DNA of 64,000 nt from Lingula anatina (Eukaryota > Brachiopoda > Lingulata > Lingulida > Lingulidae). Below, piece after piece: positions 35,701-45,996 of this stretch; the first letter of the stretch is position 1, and every line of letters begins with the position of its first letter. Under the pieces are notes generated by a model. It saw only the letters and a program-made list of their open reading frames with translations, did not search any database and was not told the DNA's origin. The stretch is taken from contig NW_019775469.1 in the NCBI RefSeq assembly GCF_001039355.2, positions 537,859 through 601,858 on the forward strand, given 5' to 3'. A program made the position numbers and the translations under genes.

Positions 35701-37986
35701 AACTAACCAACAATCAACCGCCCCAGTGAACCTGCCAGAGAAAGTAGAAACTTTCTCAATCGGAGCCTCGAGCGTAGCCTTGTCCCATCAGATTCGACCA
35801 ACCGCCCCAGTGAACCTGCCAGAGGGAGTAGAAACTCCCTCAATCGGTACCTCGAACGAGTAGTATCCTCTGTGCCTCTTCCGTTGTATCTTCACCCAGC
35901 GTGAGGTGGGCTCTGTGTCAGGAGATAATTTTATCGTTCTCACCTATGAAAGGGGAAGGGGAATAGGTAAACTCGTAAAGACGTTGTTAGCACCAGAATG
36001 TTACTTCTGTACCGCAAGGTCGTCCTGCTCATGTTGTATAACTCGCCAGAATTATTGGCCACAGTGCTGACGAGGGTAATGGTTCCAGTCACATGAATCA
36101 ATAAATTGTTACAAACGCCCAAATATTTACCGGACGCTCCCATGAGGGTCTTTACGGCCCATAATGATAGGAATTACTTTGATAACGATTGTTAAAAATT
36201 TGTTCCATTACAGTATCCATATGTCGGCAACAACTGCAAAGAAGAATTTGAAATTTTGCATGCAAGTGGTCGATTGTGCATTGTGTAAAATGAGCTATGC
36301 AGTGCTTTACGAATTTGTTAATCTGTGGCAGAATGGTGCGAAGAAAACAGGCACTGCCAGACAGATAATTGCGCCAAACGAAACGGTCCGCACAGTTTTA
36401 TAGAGTAATGCCCAGACTGATCTACCTACACAGAGGCCAAACCCAATGTACTGAAATCTTACCACCAGGGTACAGGACCCACTGTCTTTCGGGATATGCT
36501 GTTGCAATCAAATAAAAACTACCCTGTCCGTTCAGAATGGGAGGGGGGTAAATTGCCACCAAAATGCATTTTTCAAGGCCCTTAGAGAACAACAAACTGG
36601 TTTTAGCAGGTTAGAATACCAGACGACTTCCGAGGAACCCACCGTAAATAGCTAAACATCGTTGTATGTTTCTCTAATGAACTGGGGACCTTGACTGTTT
36701 CTGGGTTGAACACTGACATCTTGTGGCTTTCTTTATTGAGGTCAGTTTTCACCTGTACCGCTCAACAGCTAAAATAGAGTTTACAGACATCCAGAAGAGG
36801 CCAACGATGAAGCGTGCGCCGCGTCTAAAGTGACTAAGGTCATTAACAGCGTCAGAATTTGGAGTGGATACCACATTGGTGCCAAAACACCAATGGTAGT
36901 CATTGACAAAATCCTGAACCAGATCAAATAAAGAAATAATCTGGGAACCACCTGGTTATCATTTGATAGTGGGCAACTTAGGAACAATTTTAGGTTGCAC
37001 GGTGAGATTGACAGTTCACACAGAGCACTTTTAATAGCAAATTAAGTACAGATCCAAGGGAATGAGCAGCTACCTTGGTCATCAAAATCGCCATATTTGA
37101 ACCACATAGTCAATATGTAGGTATGCCATTACTCGCCGAATCAATGACCTGCATGTCCTACAACAATGGACCAAATTGGACAGATTTTGACCGATGCCTG
37201 GAATGTTATTTCAGATTGAACTTTAAAAACCTATCCCAAGGAATGCCTTGCCACTTGAGAGCGCTGGTTATATCCAAAAGAGGTCAGGCGTAACAGCGAC
37301 CGTTACTGTGACTAGTGACTGACATGAGGGTCCTTTGTGGAGCGTGTGACTCTTTTACAGACAATAATATGGAAAATATGGAGGTCCAAAAAATCTCTTT
37401 TAATGGTTGTCGTACGACATAGTATAGGCAATGTGTTTTTGTTTGCTTCTCTGGTGAATTCCATTAATGAACTGATGTCACAATGACAACAAAGAGATAA
37501 TTAAAAGTTATTATAACACGATTTTAATCCTTATTTTCATTTATCAGTCAGCAAAATAGCAAAAACTGATGAAAAATGATTTGGAAAATTCCACATTAAA
37601 TGTCAAGTCTGTATTAAATGATATTGATATTTGTTTGTGAAGTATTGTTATTTTTGGGGCACCCTAAGTTCACTGTAAATTCACCTCTATATAATCAGCA
37701 AGCCTCTGCTGTTTCCAGTTACTGGTAACACTGGGTGCCCCGAAAGTAGTGATGCAGAAATGGAGGCTTTTTTTGTAGGTAAATAAAATATATGCTATCC
37801 TTGATCTCCCTCTCTCTAATGTACCCCCATCCTACATCAACTCATTTCACCCTCGTATGACTAAATAATTAGTTTAATTAAATGGAAAGAAAGCGAAAAC
37901 AAATCAGCGTACCCTGTCAAAGTGCGGACTTCGCCCACCTGCTGAAGCAGAATAACCAACAGCACTCCCCAACTGGTCGCACCCAT
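22785..37986 (-). CDS. EMI / cbEGF transmembrane receptor, copy A (812 aa)
   Basis: Eighteen exons join in frame: 37986-37913, 34270-34145, 30482-30379, 30206-30114, 29893-29777, 29608-29492, 29333-29217, 29036-28920, 28746-28630, 28461-28345, 27376-27254, 27014-26892, 26155-26033, 25755-25633, 25220-25098, 24815-24693, 24557-24429 and 23257-22785. The total is 2,439 nt, exactly 813 codons with the stop. Order: signal peptide, EMI, one EGF-like module, 13 calcium-binding EGFs, one transmembrane helix, tail of about 105 residues. The start ATG sits in AAAATGG. The architecture resembles Draper/CED-1/MEGF10 phagocytic receptors, though their EGFs are of another subtype; an engulfment, adhesion or immune role is an inference. 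Three transposon insertions enlarge its first introns relative to copy B. Confidence 0.8.
24429..27376 (-). CDS. Seven diverged calcium-binding EGF exons, copy A
   Basis: Exons 27376-27254 ([16 protein letters not shown]), 27014-26892 ([16 protein letters not shown]), 26155-26033 ([16 protein letters not shown]), 25755-25633, 25220-25098, 24815-24693 and 24557-24429 complete the stalk. The last four share DVDEC or [15 protein letters not shown] and RNGYEL. All are phase 1-1, 123 nt except the last (129 nt). Copy B has one partner for each, so this part predates the duplication. Long (AT)n tracts sit in two introns (24,979-25,040 and 26,771-26,841). Confidence 0.85.
25405..25500 (-). pseudogene. 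Second relic EGF exon, copy A
   Basis: [12 protein letters not shown] and a stop are followed in another frame by [19 protein letters not shown]. It resembles the working exon at 26033-26155 but has a premature stop and a small deletion. Its partner in copy B is at about 48,440-48,563. Confidence 0.65.
27895..27970 (-). pseudogene. Relic EGF exon, copy A
   Basis: Reading the minus strand gives [18 protein letters not shown] and then GNYYCT followed by a stop. It is clearly a decayed calcium-binding EGF: the first Cys is now Tyr and the frame closes. A matching relic lies at about 50,580-50,672 in copy B. Confidence 0.65.
28345..29893 (-). CDS. Six near-identical calcium-binding EGF exons, copy A
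   Basis: Exons 29893-29777, 29608-29492, 29333-29217, 29036-28920, 28746-28630 and 28461-28345 are each 117 nt and phase 1-1. Each encodes [24 protein letters not shown], then RTGYVL and GTKNCNG with small changes (the fourth starts DVNEC). D-I-N-E-C is the calcium ligand set, and C-x-N-x4-Y-x-C is the Asp/Asn hydroxylation consensus. The introns are also alike, with an (AAT)n tract in nearly every one, showing recent amplification of an exon-plus-intron unit. Confidence 0.85.
30114..30206 (-). CDS. EGF-like module, copy A
   Basis: The phase 1-1 exon of 93 nt encodes [18 protein letters not shown] followed by [12 protein letters not shown]. The six closely spaced cysteines fit a short non-calcium EGF of the type that follows EMI in MEGF-like receptors. 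A (TAC)n tract of about 30 bases lies beside its donor. Confidence 0.85.
30379..30482 (-). CDS. EMI domain, C-terminal half, copy A
   Basis: This exon encodes [18 protein letters not shown] followed by [14 protein letters not shown]. The CCxGW motif with the preceding aromatic-rich Y-S-R-S-V stretch is the strongest EMI signature in the window. It joins the N-terminal half in phase 2 and leaves in phase 1. Confidence 0.85.
32168..32520 (-). pseudogene. Tc1/mariner-type transposase N-terminal HTH fragment
   Basis: The frame from [20 protein letters not shown] through [15 protein letters not shown] to [11 protein letters not shown] is the paired-like helix-turn-helix and GRPSK hook of Tc1-family transposases. 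After about 110 residues the catalytic DDE part is absent. It is a truncated transposase or a domesticated HTH protein; truncation is more likely. Confidence 0.65.
33001..33396 (+). CDS. Small ORF with BEN-like domain
   Basis: The 131-residue frame contains [20 protein letters not shown], then [20 protein letters not shown] and DMANKMF. This resembles the BEN DNA-binding domain (LxxxLFtxeE, a short G loop, LDp.kl..I). BEN domains occur in chromatin proteins and in some DNA transposons. Lying next to a transposase HTH within an insertion, it is probably element-borne. Exon structure and expression are unknown. Confidence 0.4.
   Translation: MNYISNNDRVTVPTLRPTESRNQSFGRPPVALSNKEIFEIRQRASSPGNFCVQLMGRLFTIDERIRKDRNVTGVDGRDPMCKYRLNYIKDMANKMFITKTTNKSFWKKCISSMNKTNRNIRTYYKNKLQSC
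33991..34077 (-). pseudogene. Partial second copy of EMI N-terminal exon, copy A
   Basis: Downstream of the working EMI exon the minus strand reads [20 protein letters not shown] and QQYQRY after an acceptor-like TTTTACAG. It matches [12 protein letters not shown]...SRQQYQRY but breaks off at the MITE arm before the SCG part, and its entry phase does not fit the signal exon. The same fragment is present in copy B (60897-60982). Confidence 0.5.
34145..34270 (-). CDS. EMI domain, N-terminal half, copy A
   Basis: A phase 2-2 exon of 126 nt encodes [12 protein letters not shown], then [17 protein letters not shown] and ends RCTGE. The early VC and the following SCG match the first cysteines of EMI domains. 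The donor is GTAAGT and the acceptor TTTTAG. Confidence 0.75.
34499..34750. repeat. Fold-back element with 28-bp minisatellite arms, copy A
   Basis: CCTTTCTGCGTC near 34,525 and GACGCAGAAAGG near 34,717 are inverted. Both sides are flanked by degenerate 28-bp repeats of GCATTAATTGATACGGGGCA type (34,285-34,490 and 34,765-34,865). A (TTTA)n tract lies between. The same structure occurs in copy B and the tandem minisatellite at 41,985-42,225 is the same unit. Confidence 0.5.
34897..37611. mobile_element. 2.7-kb Tc1/mariner-like DNA element, decayed
   Basis: Termini CAGACTTGACATTTAAT(A/G)TGG are inverted over about 29 bp, flanked by TA at 34895-34896 and 37612-37613. Copy B has the uninterrupted site near 62,010. 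The right half (about 37,060-37,290, plus strand) shows scraps of a transposase C-terminus, with proline-serine and aspartate codons in the order seen in Tc1 proteins but with many stops. The region 35,390-35,870 holds internal near-repeats around GTTGGTGCCCC and CCAACGTA. No intact ORF remains. Confidence 0.65.
37913..37986 (-). CDS. Signal-peptide exon, copy A
   Basis: The exon encodes [20 protein letters not shown] then RTLT and ends GG/GTACGC in phase 2. A short polar start, a hydrophobic core (WGVLLVILL) and a polar end fit a secretory signal. The next exon supplies A to make Gly, followed by THVC of the EMI domain. The same exon is conserved in copy B. Confidence 0.8.
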
Positions 37987-38125
37987 TTTCACCGTTTACT
38001 TCCGTGTATCGTCTGCAGCACGTTAAATGTCGGGAGCCTGTAAATGACGCAATCATGAGATTAAGAGTTAGTTATTTGTGTATTCTTGATACCATGTTTA
38101 TCCATTAAAAAGCGTTTTCAGTTAC

Positions 38126-38285
38126 CTGAGGAGATGTAAACTGTTATCATCGGCCTAAAATCCGGGATAACTGGAGGATCAGAGAGGCGATACCGTCTCC
38201 GGGTATTGTACCACCAGTTGAAGTAAGCCCATTCGTATGGAAAACAAAAAAAGGATACCACTTCCAGTGTCGTGTTTGACAAGCT
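38126..38285 (-). other. Candidate upstream exon of receptor copy A
   Basis: Between acceptor TTTTTTTAG and donor TCAG/GTAACT lies an open 160-nt segment reading SLSNTTLEVVSFFCFPYEWA then YFNWWYNTRRRYRLSDPPV. It lies about 140 bp upstream of the signal-peptide ATG. In copy B the same segment has a net 4-base length change that breaks the frame. A 5' UTR exon or non-coding conservation is therefore more likely than protein. Confidence 0.3.
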
Positions 38286-38399
38286 CTAAAAAAATGCAGT
38301 TAATAAGAGTTCTCAATGTTTTTGTTGAAAATTACAAATTTCCAAATAAATCATGGAGATAAATAAAAGGTAAAATCCAAATTTGTGAAGTATGGTTAA

Positions 38400-39770
38400 T
38401 GGCAAAAAGTAGGTCAAAGGTTAATTTTAAGGTTACAGTTAAATTGTCAGTATATTACTTCCTATTCAATTTCAATAATAACTATAGGCATTTCTCTGCC
38501 AATTTTGTACGTATAAGGGATAGAAAATGTGCAAAATTCAGTTATGGTGAAAAGAAGGTCAAAGGTCAATGTCAAGGTCACTGTTAGATTACCAATAATG
38601 ACTTCCTATTCAAGTTCAATAGCAACTATTTATATTGAACAAAAATATTAACGCACGAAACTAAAATGGTCAGGTGGAATAGATAATACTGAAATATGCC
38701 CAGGTTGATGGTTTATTTGTGATTTGACGGATTTGTATTGATCAAGTATAGTGGTCTGGTTTCACTTTGCCGCTCCCCGTGAGTATACTTAAAGGTTTAG
38801 TTTTTCCACCCGTAAGACTAATGGAGCATGACGGAGTGGAAGTCAATCTGCATGACCAATACACAGACACTCCTTACATTCTAGGCAATAAAAGGGCTTA
38901 CCAAAAATGTGCATTTCTGTCACTTGTCAACATGCCACAAATGTCTGAAATCATGAGGCACGGCACGCTTAATGCTGGCTTGTTGGTAACAGAAGTTGCA
39001 GCATGCCTGATTGTGCATCTTTCCACTGTTAGCCGTCTGAGAACACGCTTCAGAGACACTGGCAGCACTAGGAACCGCCCACATGCCCGCCGACCATGTG
39101 TTACCACACCCTATATGTCGCCCATCCAACACATGTGGGATATTCTGGATCAGCGTTTCGCCATCATTTTCCAGCTACTGAGAATGTTAACCAACACTCC
39201 AGGAGGAATGGGATAATATCCCTCAGGCCACTATTGACAACTTAATGATGCCTATGCTCTACCGGTGTAGTGCTCTGTACGAAGCTTATGGTGGCCATAC
39301 TTGTTATTAGTGTCTGTGAACTCAGGATGTTGACCCCCATGGTATAGTTGATGCCCCAACTCTTGTACTATGCATTTAAACTTTCCGTAATGCTCTCAAA
39401 AGTGATGTCTATTTGAGGAAATTATGCTGTTAATGTTGGCCACACACTCTCGTTCCATACATGAAAATAAATCAACGTATTCATTCGTGCTTTTATATTT
39501 TTGTTCAGTATACATACCTCTGCCAGTTTTGGAGATGTAAGGGACGGAAATGTTGCAAAGGTCAGTTCATGGTGAGAAGTAGGTCAAAAGGTCAATTTCA
39601 AGGTCACAATTAGACTGCCAGGATATGACTTCCTGTAAAAGTTTGATTAGTTATTATGGGCGTGTCTCTGCTATTTATGGAGATATAAAGGATGGAAAAA
39701 GTTACAAAGCCCAGTTCATCGTGAAAAGTGGGTCAAAGGTCAATTTCAAGGTCACGAATTTAACAGTAAC
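38400..39770. repeat. Tandem ~150-bp repeats with AGGTCA motifs, copy A
   Basis: Units near 38,405, 38,555, 39,580 and 39,735 share GGTCAAAGGTCAATTTCAAG and a 'gacttcctattcaagtt' segment. The Tc1-like insertion at 38635-39508 splits the array. The equivalent in copy B is at 62,825-63,215. Confidence 0.7.
38635..39508 (+). mobile_element. Internally deleted Tc1-like transposon
   Basis: Termini (T/C)TGAACAAAAATAT are inverted and flanked by TA. The plus strand keeps a transposase start (HLSTVSRLRTRFRDTGSTRN, then RPHARRPCVTTP) joined directly to a C-terminal piece (YMSPIQHMWDILDQRF). After a frameshift it continues PQATIDNLMMPMLYRCSALY and GGHTCY with a stop. The catalytic centre is deleted. 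Copy B lacks the insertion, so it arrived after the duplication. Confidence 0.8.
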
Positions 39771-41480
39771 CATGACAAGCGCCACACCTAGACCCTAGCA
39801 CTGACAAAGCCCAAGATTTACGTGGATCGAGTTTAGATTATATGTGACCTCAATCCAAGAGAAAGGTATGCAGGCTCTTGTAGACTACTAGAAGGAGAAG
39901 CAGTAACGTTGTAGTGACGTCAGAGCCAACGGAGCCGACAGAGCCGGCGGATGAGACGGACGAGACGGGTCTGGACTAAAACCATGTGTACCGCCAGCGC
40001 CGCGCTGGTGGTGCAACTAAATTTGGGTGGCACATGAAAGCAGGTGCGTCAAGAGTTACGCTTAATCAGCCCTCCTTTATGTCTGCCTTTACATAACGAT
40101 GGAGTTTGGTAAGGTCCGGGTTCTCATACTTTTGTGCTACTGCATTAAACCTTGTCCCTGGAGGTTATTCACAAAATATCCCGCCCTTTGTATTATTACT
40201 CTCATCAACACAATGAATAATACTGATAACGGAACTCCGCCTGTTTTGGCGTTTCTCAGAGGTGAGATAGGAAGTTTCCCAAACTTTCATCTTGTAACAT
40301 TCCCTCTAGTGTAAGGAATACGTAATATGAAACACCATAGCTTTCAGCCCTAGTCAACTCATAAGAATGTCTGCCACACCTAGTAAAGAAGTTTGCCAAG
40401 CAGCATTGTGACACGTATTGTGACAATAATACATAAACAGTTTCAATCAGTTCAGGGCTCCGTAACTCAAAGGCATCTCGAATTGCGACCGAGCGCAAGC
40501 GCCTCTATTCAATAACTCGCCCCGTATAATATCCTCGATGCTTTCGAGCTACGGAGCCCAGGTTAATCTAAGTGTTATAAAACGCCGGCTTGTTACTCCG
40601 CAGTAGCTCCGTTTAACTTTTCTGTTCATTTCATCATGGCGACCGCGGAGTTTTATTCTTTTTCTCTTAATATTATTCGCGTAGAGGCGTTGTATTTTCC
40701 CTCCATTACAACACACGTTTGTAACTTCTCCGTTGTGGATACCCAACTTTTTACAGAAGGCTGCCGGGAAGATGCTGCCTTTAATAGACCTTGATAATAC
40801 AACAAATTACGAGGAGCTTCTTGTACAGCAGTGCAAAAGTTTTACAAAGCAGTTTTTATAAATGCTACGGTGAAATGTCTTGCAAGCTATGGTATAAGTA
40901 AGGAAACTTAGCATTAATTTTTCCAGGTCTTACATCAGTCTGACTTCATCTTCTACAAAAGTCTGAATCTGTACTTTGTTTTCGTTGCGTCTCCCCTTGT
41001 GTACATTGCAGAACGCCCCGTAGAACGCTGCAGTTTTGTTTATTGATGAATTGTCCAATTGGCCTGAGAAAAGTAATGAATTTCTAACCAAAAGTGAATC
41101 AGTTATTTTAAGAAATGATTTTTCAAAATAAATGCTTTTTTAATCATCTAAACAAGTCGAATATGAATGAATAAATGAATGAATGAATTTATGAATGAAT
41201 GTATGATTGTATGAATTAATGAATGAAAATTGAAGAAATGAAAGGATGCATGGATGGATGCATGGTTTAATGAATACACGAACAAATGTATAAAAAAAGG
41301 AAATTCATAATTTTTAAATTAAGGAAGAGACGTAAATAAAATTAAATCAATAATTACATTAAAAATATTATTCTTTACATATAATATCATATATGTCAAT
41401 ATTCCTTATGACAGCATTGATCAATAAATACAACTTCATGATTTTTTAAATTCATTTATTTTTATTTTATCTGAAAGGTA
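39770..41480. other. End of unit A and unique spacer
   Basis: Bases to about 40,340 match the window's right end (63,660-64,000). From there to 42,480 the sequence is unique between the two units. An (ATGA)n-like tract lies near 41,165-41,250. No gene is supported in this part. Confidence 0.5.
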
Positions 41481-41481
41481 C

Positions 41482-41769
41482 TTATTTTGATCCCAAAGAG
41501 GATCCTCCCCGGCCATAGCCAGACCCTCCTTGCCAGGACAAGACATGCGTGATATCATCGCTGACGTCATCAACTTGACAGGGGTCGCTGTTCTTCAAGA
41601 CGAGCAGAAATTGGTCTGGAGTGACAGTGCCACTGGGGTGTTCTAAAAGTGCTCTTATGATGGAAACAGTTTCTCGGAAATCCTCAAGAAATCCGGGAGC
41701 TTCTTTTATGCCATAGCCGTATCGAGTGACGTCATCATAGCTGCTGACATTGAAAATGACGTCATACAT
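41482..41769 (-). CDS. Unrecognised 95-aa ORF in the spacer
   Basis: The frame runs from MYDVIFNVSSYDDVTRYGYG to a Gly-rich end (GGSGYGRGGSS). Mixed acidic and hydrophobic composition (for example FLEDFRETVSIIRALLEH) is less repetitive than most ORFs here, so it could be a real exon or small protein. I recognise no domain. It carries three perfect TGACGTCA octamers (41562, 41727, 41757). Confidence 0.3.
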   Translation of the reverse strand: MYDVIFNVSSYDDVTRYGYGIKEAPGFLEDFRETVSIIRALLEHPSGTVTPDQFLLVLKNSDPCQVDDVSDDITHVLSWQGGSGYGRGGSSLGSK

Positions 41770-41949
41770 TTATCAGTAGAACCAGCAATGCGATTGGTTC
41801 ATTTTCCACAGTCGGGGCCCCGATTATTTTGGGGAAGTAGGACTGAGAAAAAGGTACGAAAACGTGGAATACACGGCAAACCCCAACTGGAATTAATGAA
41901 GTCGTGAAAATTGATTTTTTAAATTTATACTTCAAAATGCGTGAACTGT

Positions 41950-42320
41950 GCCCTGTATCAGTTATGTCATAAACTCAGCCTTATGTCAATTAATGCATGA
42001 ACTCTGCCTTACATCAATTAATGCATGAACTCTGCCTTGTATCAATGAATGCATGAACTCTGCCTTGTATCAATAAATGCATGAACTCTGCCTTGTATCA
42101 ATGAATGCATGAACTCTGCCTTGTATCAATAAATGCATGAACTCTGCCTTGTATCAATTAATGCATGAACTCTGCCTTGTATCAATAAATGCATGAACTC
42201 TGCCTTGAATCAATAAATGCAGGAAAATCTAGGTGCCCCGTATTAATTTATGCTTGAGCTAGCTTTATCCTGTTATAATTAATGAACCCTGCCTGGTATG
42301 AGTTAATACATGAGCTCTGT
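41950..42320. repeat. 28-bp minisatellite
   Basis: About ten head-to-tail units of the type ATGCATGAACTCTGCCTTGT plus ATCAATAA. The reverse complement of this unit is the repeat scattered around the fold-back elements at 34.3-34.9 kb and 61.2-61.97 kb. Confidence 0.85.
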
Positions 42321-42436
42321 CCCTTATGAAATATTTTCCATCCCTGTCTCCTACTAATACATGTTATAGTAAAATTGTCCCTCAAGTTGACAATAGAGAG
42401 AGAGAGAGAGAAAGAGAAAGCGAGATGTGCACGAGT

Positions 42437-42467
<31 letters not shown>

Positions 42468-42479
42468 TTACTACACATG

Positions 42480-42906
42480 TACTAGGCAAGTGAATTCTAA
42501 AGACCCAGTCAATTTATGTCGGGGTGAGTGAGGTCGTGGACTACATTTTGTAAAGGATGTTGATAAATTATAGATCTCTTACATGTGCAAATCTACCTTT
42601 AGGCACACAGAATTTAAATGTTTCGTGTATACTTCAGAGTAAATTCCTTCTTTAATAATCATATTTAAGAGGAAATAGAAATTTCATATTTTTTCTGCTG
42701 TCGATTTTTTAAAAATTTTTATTCAGTCTTGTAATACGTTTATTTTATATTTCATTTATTGGTTGCATATAAAAGAGAACATTTATGCAAATGTAGAAAC
42801 AATGCCATCAGCATGTACAGTATTTCAATAAGGGATATGTGCACTCTTGGCAATCTCTGGCACGGTTTGCTTTCCGGTAGTCGCAACTTACAACACTAAT
42901 TTAAAG

Positions 42907-42937
<31 letters not shown>

Positions 42938-43133
42938 TTATTATTTTATAGTACTGTTACACGACAATGCTTTTTACTTTAGTGTATCCGCATAACTTTA
43001 AAACCTATCTCGAAAAGACACAGCAAAGCAACATAAACAATAACGGTACAGGGTGGTGGGAACAGTGGGCCACACCCCCTCCACCCTAAGTTTCGAAGGT
43101 GCACTGTAACTCCCCCCTAAAAAAACAAACAAA

Positions 43134-43188
<55 letters not shown>

Positions 43189-45327
43189 ATTTGCATCACT
43201 GTTAGATCCGGGTTTGTGTGTGTAAAATAAATGAGAGGTTAATTATATATTTGGCTTAGTTCAGACTGCTTAATTCGGATAAGCGACTACGTAAAGTAGT
43301 CTCCATGATATTGATAGAAAAGTACGTAGCAGTAGATGTAGTTGACATATCATTAGAAAGTGCAGTCACCGTTTTAAGGAAAATTCCGCGTCAAAACAAT
43401 TACATACAGATTTATGTTACAGACGGTGTTAATAAGGTTATCGGCTCTTGAAAATTTAATATTATACTGTAAGTGAAACCTAAAAGTCAGATCAAATTTA
43501 AAGTCCTTATACAAGGGGTACAGAGGGCTGCGAGGGACGTATGAGAAATTCCAACAACTAACAAAACTGATTAATTTGATTAAGGAAAGAGGAGGAAATC
43601 ACATTGTAAGTCTCAGAACCATTAAGTTACCTGTCTTATCGATGGGCTTACCTCAGTGAGAGAGACTGCACCGGTCCACTGTGAGAGATTTAATATTTTA
43701 TAACCAGATTATAACGTGAGAGTATTTCTTAAAAGGGCCCCCGCGCTCAGCAGAGTCAATTTTTGGTAAAATTAAATTTAGCAACTGAGAGTGAAGTTGT
43801 GGAGAACTTGGAAAGAGGAGTAACACCCCCCCTCCCCGGCTCCCCCGTTATGTAGCTTTAGGACTGTCAATATACAGGATTTATCGCTACATCAAACTGC
43901 TTGGATTATATAAAAAACCTCACAGGTAACATCTAGGACCAGGACGAGGACGTAATGCCTCAGTTAACAACTTCGGAAACGCCCATGTCAAAGTAAACGG
44001 GTGCAGAATGTATCGATTAATTTAACAACTCGAAGTGAAAAGAGCCTTACAAGTAGCATTCAGGACCAGAAGCATCAGTAATGCCTCAGTTAGCAATTTC
44101 GGGCACACCTATGCCAATGTATACGTGTACAGAATTCAGCGCCTCATTAAACACTTGGAAGTGAAAAGAGCCTTAAAAGTAGCTTTCAGGCCCAGACGCG
44201 GAAGTAAAGTAAAGTTAACAACTTTGGAAACTGACACACCCAGGCTTTAGCATAGCGGAAATCAAGGTCCAGAGAGCAACACAAGGCTCTCTGTTAGGGA
44301 AAACGTACTTGTTCAGGTGATAGAATATATATGTACACTGTTCGTATCCTTTTTCATCCTTTCACGATTCTTTCTTTACTTCATGGCTTTCCATTATTTT
44401 AATTTATTTTTATTATTTTTTTTATTTCCTTTTATTATTTACCTTAATTAAACCATTGAATGTATCCCATATGCTAGGTGATAAGTGCATCAATCAATTT
44501 CTTTTCATAAATTAATTAAAAAGTCGTAAATGGTATCATTTTATGATGTTTCAAACTGCGAGTAAAAGTATCCACAATCGTTGACCTTGTGGACCCTCTA
44601 CCAGGTTATTATTATGTGGACATTTTTGCTGCGACAGTACAGAGATTAGCCATCTATTTAACCAGAGACATATCTCTTTATATCTAGTGAAAAATCAATA
44701 TGTGGCCCTGGTAGAGGGTAGACCACGTGCACAAGTATCACAAAAAATGAAACATTTTGATAGCCAAGTCTCTGACATCACAAAAAAAAAAAAAAAAAAC
44801 CTGAAGAAATTGCCACTTATGCACACAGCTACAAGTTGAGCAGTATATCTTCATGTAGTACAAAATAATTACTGTCGGGACACAGCAATATATGAACTGG
44901 AAAAGTACTTGCCTAGTGCATATTGAATACCATACACGTTGTAGAAGGCATGTGATAAGGAATGATATTTTTACATACCAGTGCAGCCTTTGAACCATAG
45001 GCCTACTATAAACAGGAAAATATTCTCCTCACAATAATCGGACCATATTGGAACGTGATTTTTGTACATGTATTGTTAAGGGGGTATGTAGCAATAATTT
45101 AAATAAAGTCCAACATTTATTTAAGAAAAATTATTTATAAAAGATCAAGACAATTAAACGCTTGCCTTAAAAGATGTAAAGCTGAAATTGGGAAATGTTT
45201 TTATTATCGTTATTTTACATATTTTCTTTCCGGAAGCGAATTCCTTCTAGAGCATATATTTATGTAAATCATTTGTACATCTAAGACGATACAAGATATA
45301 ATATCTTCCATACGTAAATACGTAAGC

Positions 45328-45379
<52 letters not shown>

Positions 45380-45487
45380 CTCAAGAGCGATCTAGTTTGT
45401 CAGATTATATGGTCAGAGTAATAAAAAAAATTAGCTCGCAAATATCCTCTGCTGATTCATTCTTCTGACCCGACCTCATTACCATTT
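42480..45487. other. Non-coding left part of tandem unit B
   Basis: It matches 19,490-22,784 of unit A with local insertions and losses. It includes a (CTT)n run near 42,908-42,937, an (AAAT)n run at 43,126-43,190, degenerate ~125-bp tandem units at about 43,890-44,250 and a (TG)n(AG)n run at 45,328-45,375. No gene is seen apart from a likely receptor 3' UTR. Confidence 0.6.
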
Positions 45488-45996
45488 CTAAGTCAATTTT
45501 TCATAGTCGTTTTGCTGGCCTCTGCGTTGGTAGGCTGACAAAGTTTCATATTCACCGATAGGTGCCGGCACCTCTCCTCCGAACATTAATTTCGTGTACG
45601 CACTCTGCTCCTCGCCGTCCTTTAGCAGAATGCTTTCATAGGGCTGGTCTGGGTTCGAGGCATTAGTAGTACCGGTTTGCACTGTCCAAGGCCCCATATG
45701 TTGCCTCCCATCACTATTCTTCTCCGTTCTGTGTTTTGATGCTGACAGGAATTCCGTGTTTTCATAGGCAACATTGTCGTAATCCTGCACCTGGGTAACA
45801 GCTGGTGCAGGGGAGAGTTCTGTCGCTGGTCTTCTGTCCCTGTTCCTATAGCGTCGACATACAAAGAAAACCGAGATAGCGATGATGGCGACGGCCACAA
45901 TGACAGCAAATATCACGCCGATGATAATACCTACTGGCGTTGCTGTACCCCTATCTCCTGGTGCTGCTGCATCAACTACCGTCTCCAAGTGTTGAC
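45488..45996 (-). CDS. Transmembrane and cytoplasmic tail exon, copy B
   Basis: A helix ending [14 protein letters not shown] and a basic RRYRNRDRR anchor lead into a tail with YDNV and YENT. Four YxxI/L motifs follow: YESI (45629-45640), YTKL (45587-45598), YETL (45539-45550) and YEKL (45494-45505). Gaps between them are 10, 12 and 11 residues. Paired YxxL/I at 6-12 residues is the ITAM definition used for Draper, so two to three overlapping ITAM-like pairs are possible. Confidence 0.8.
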
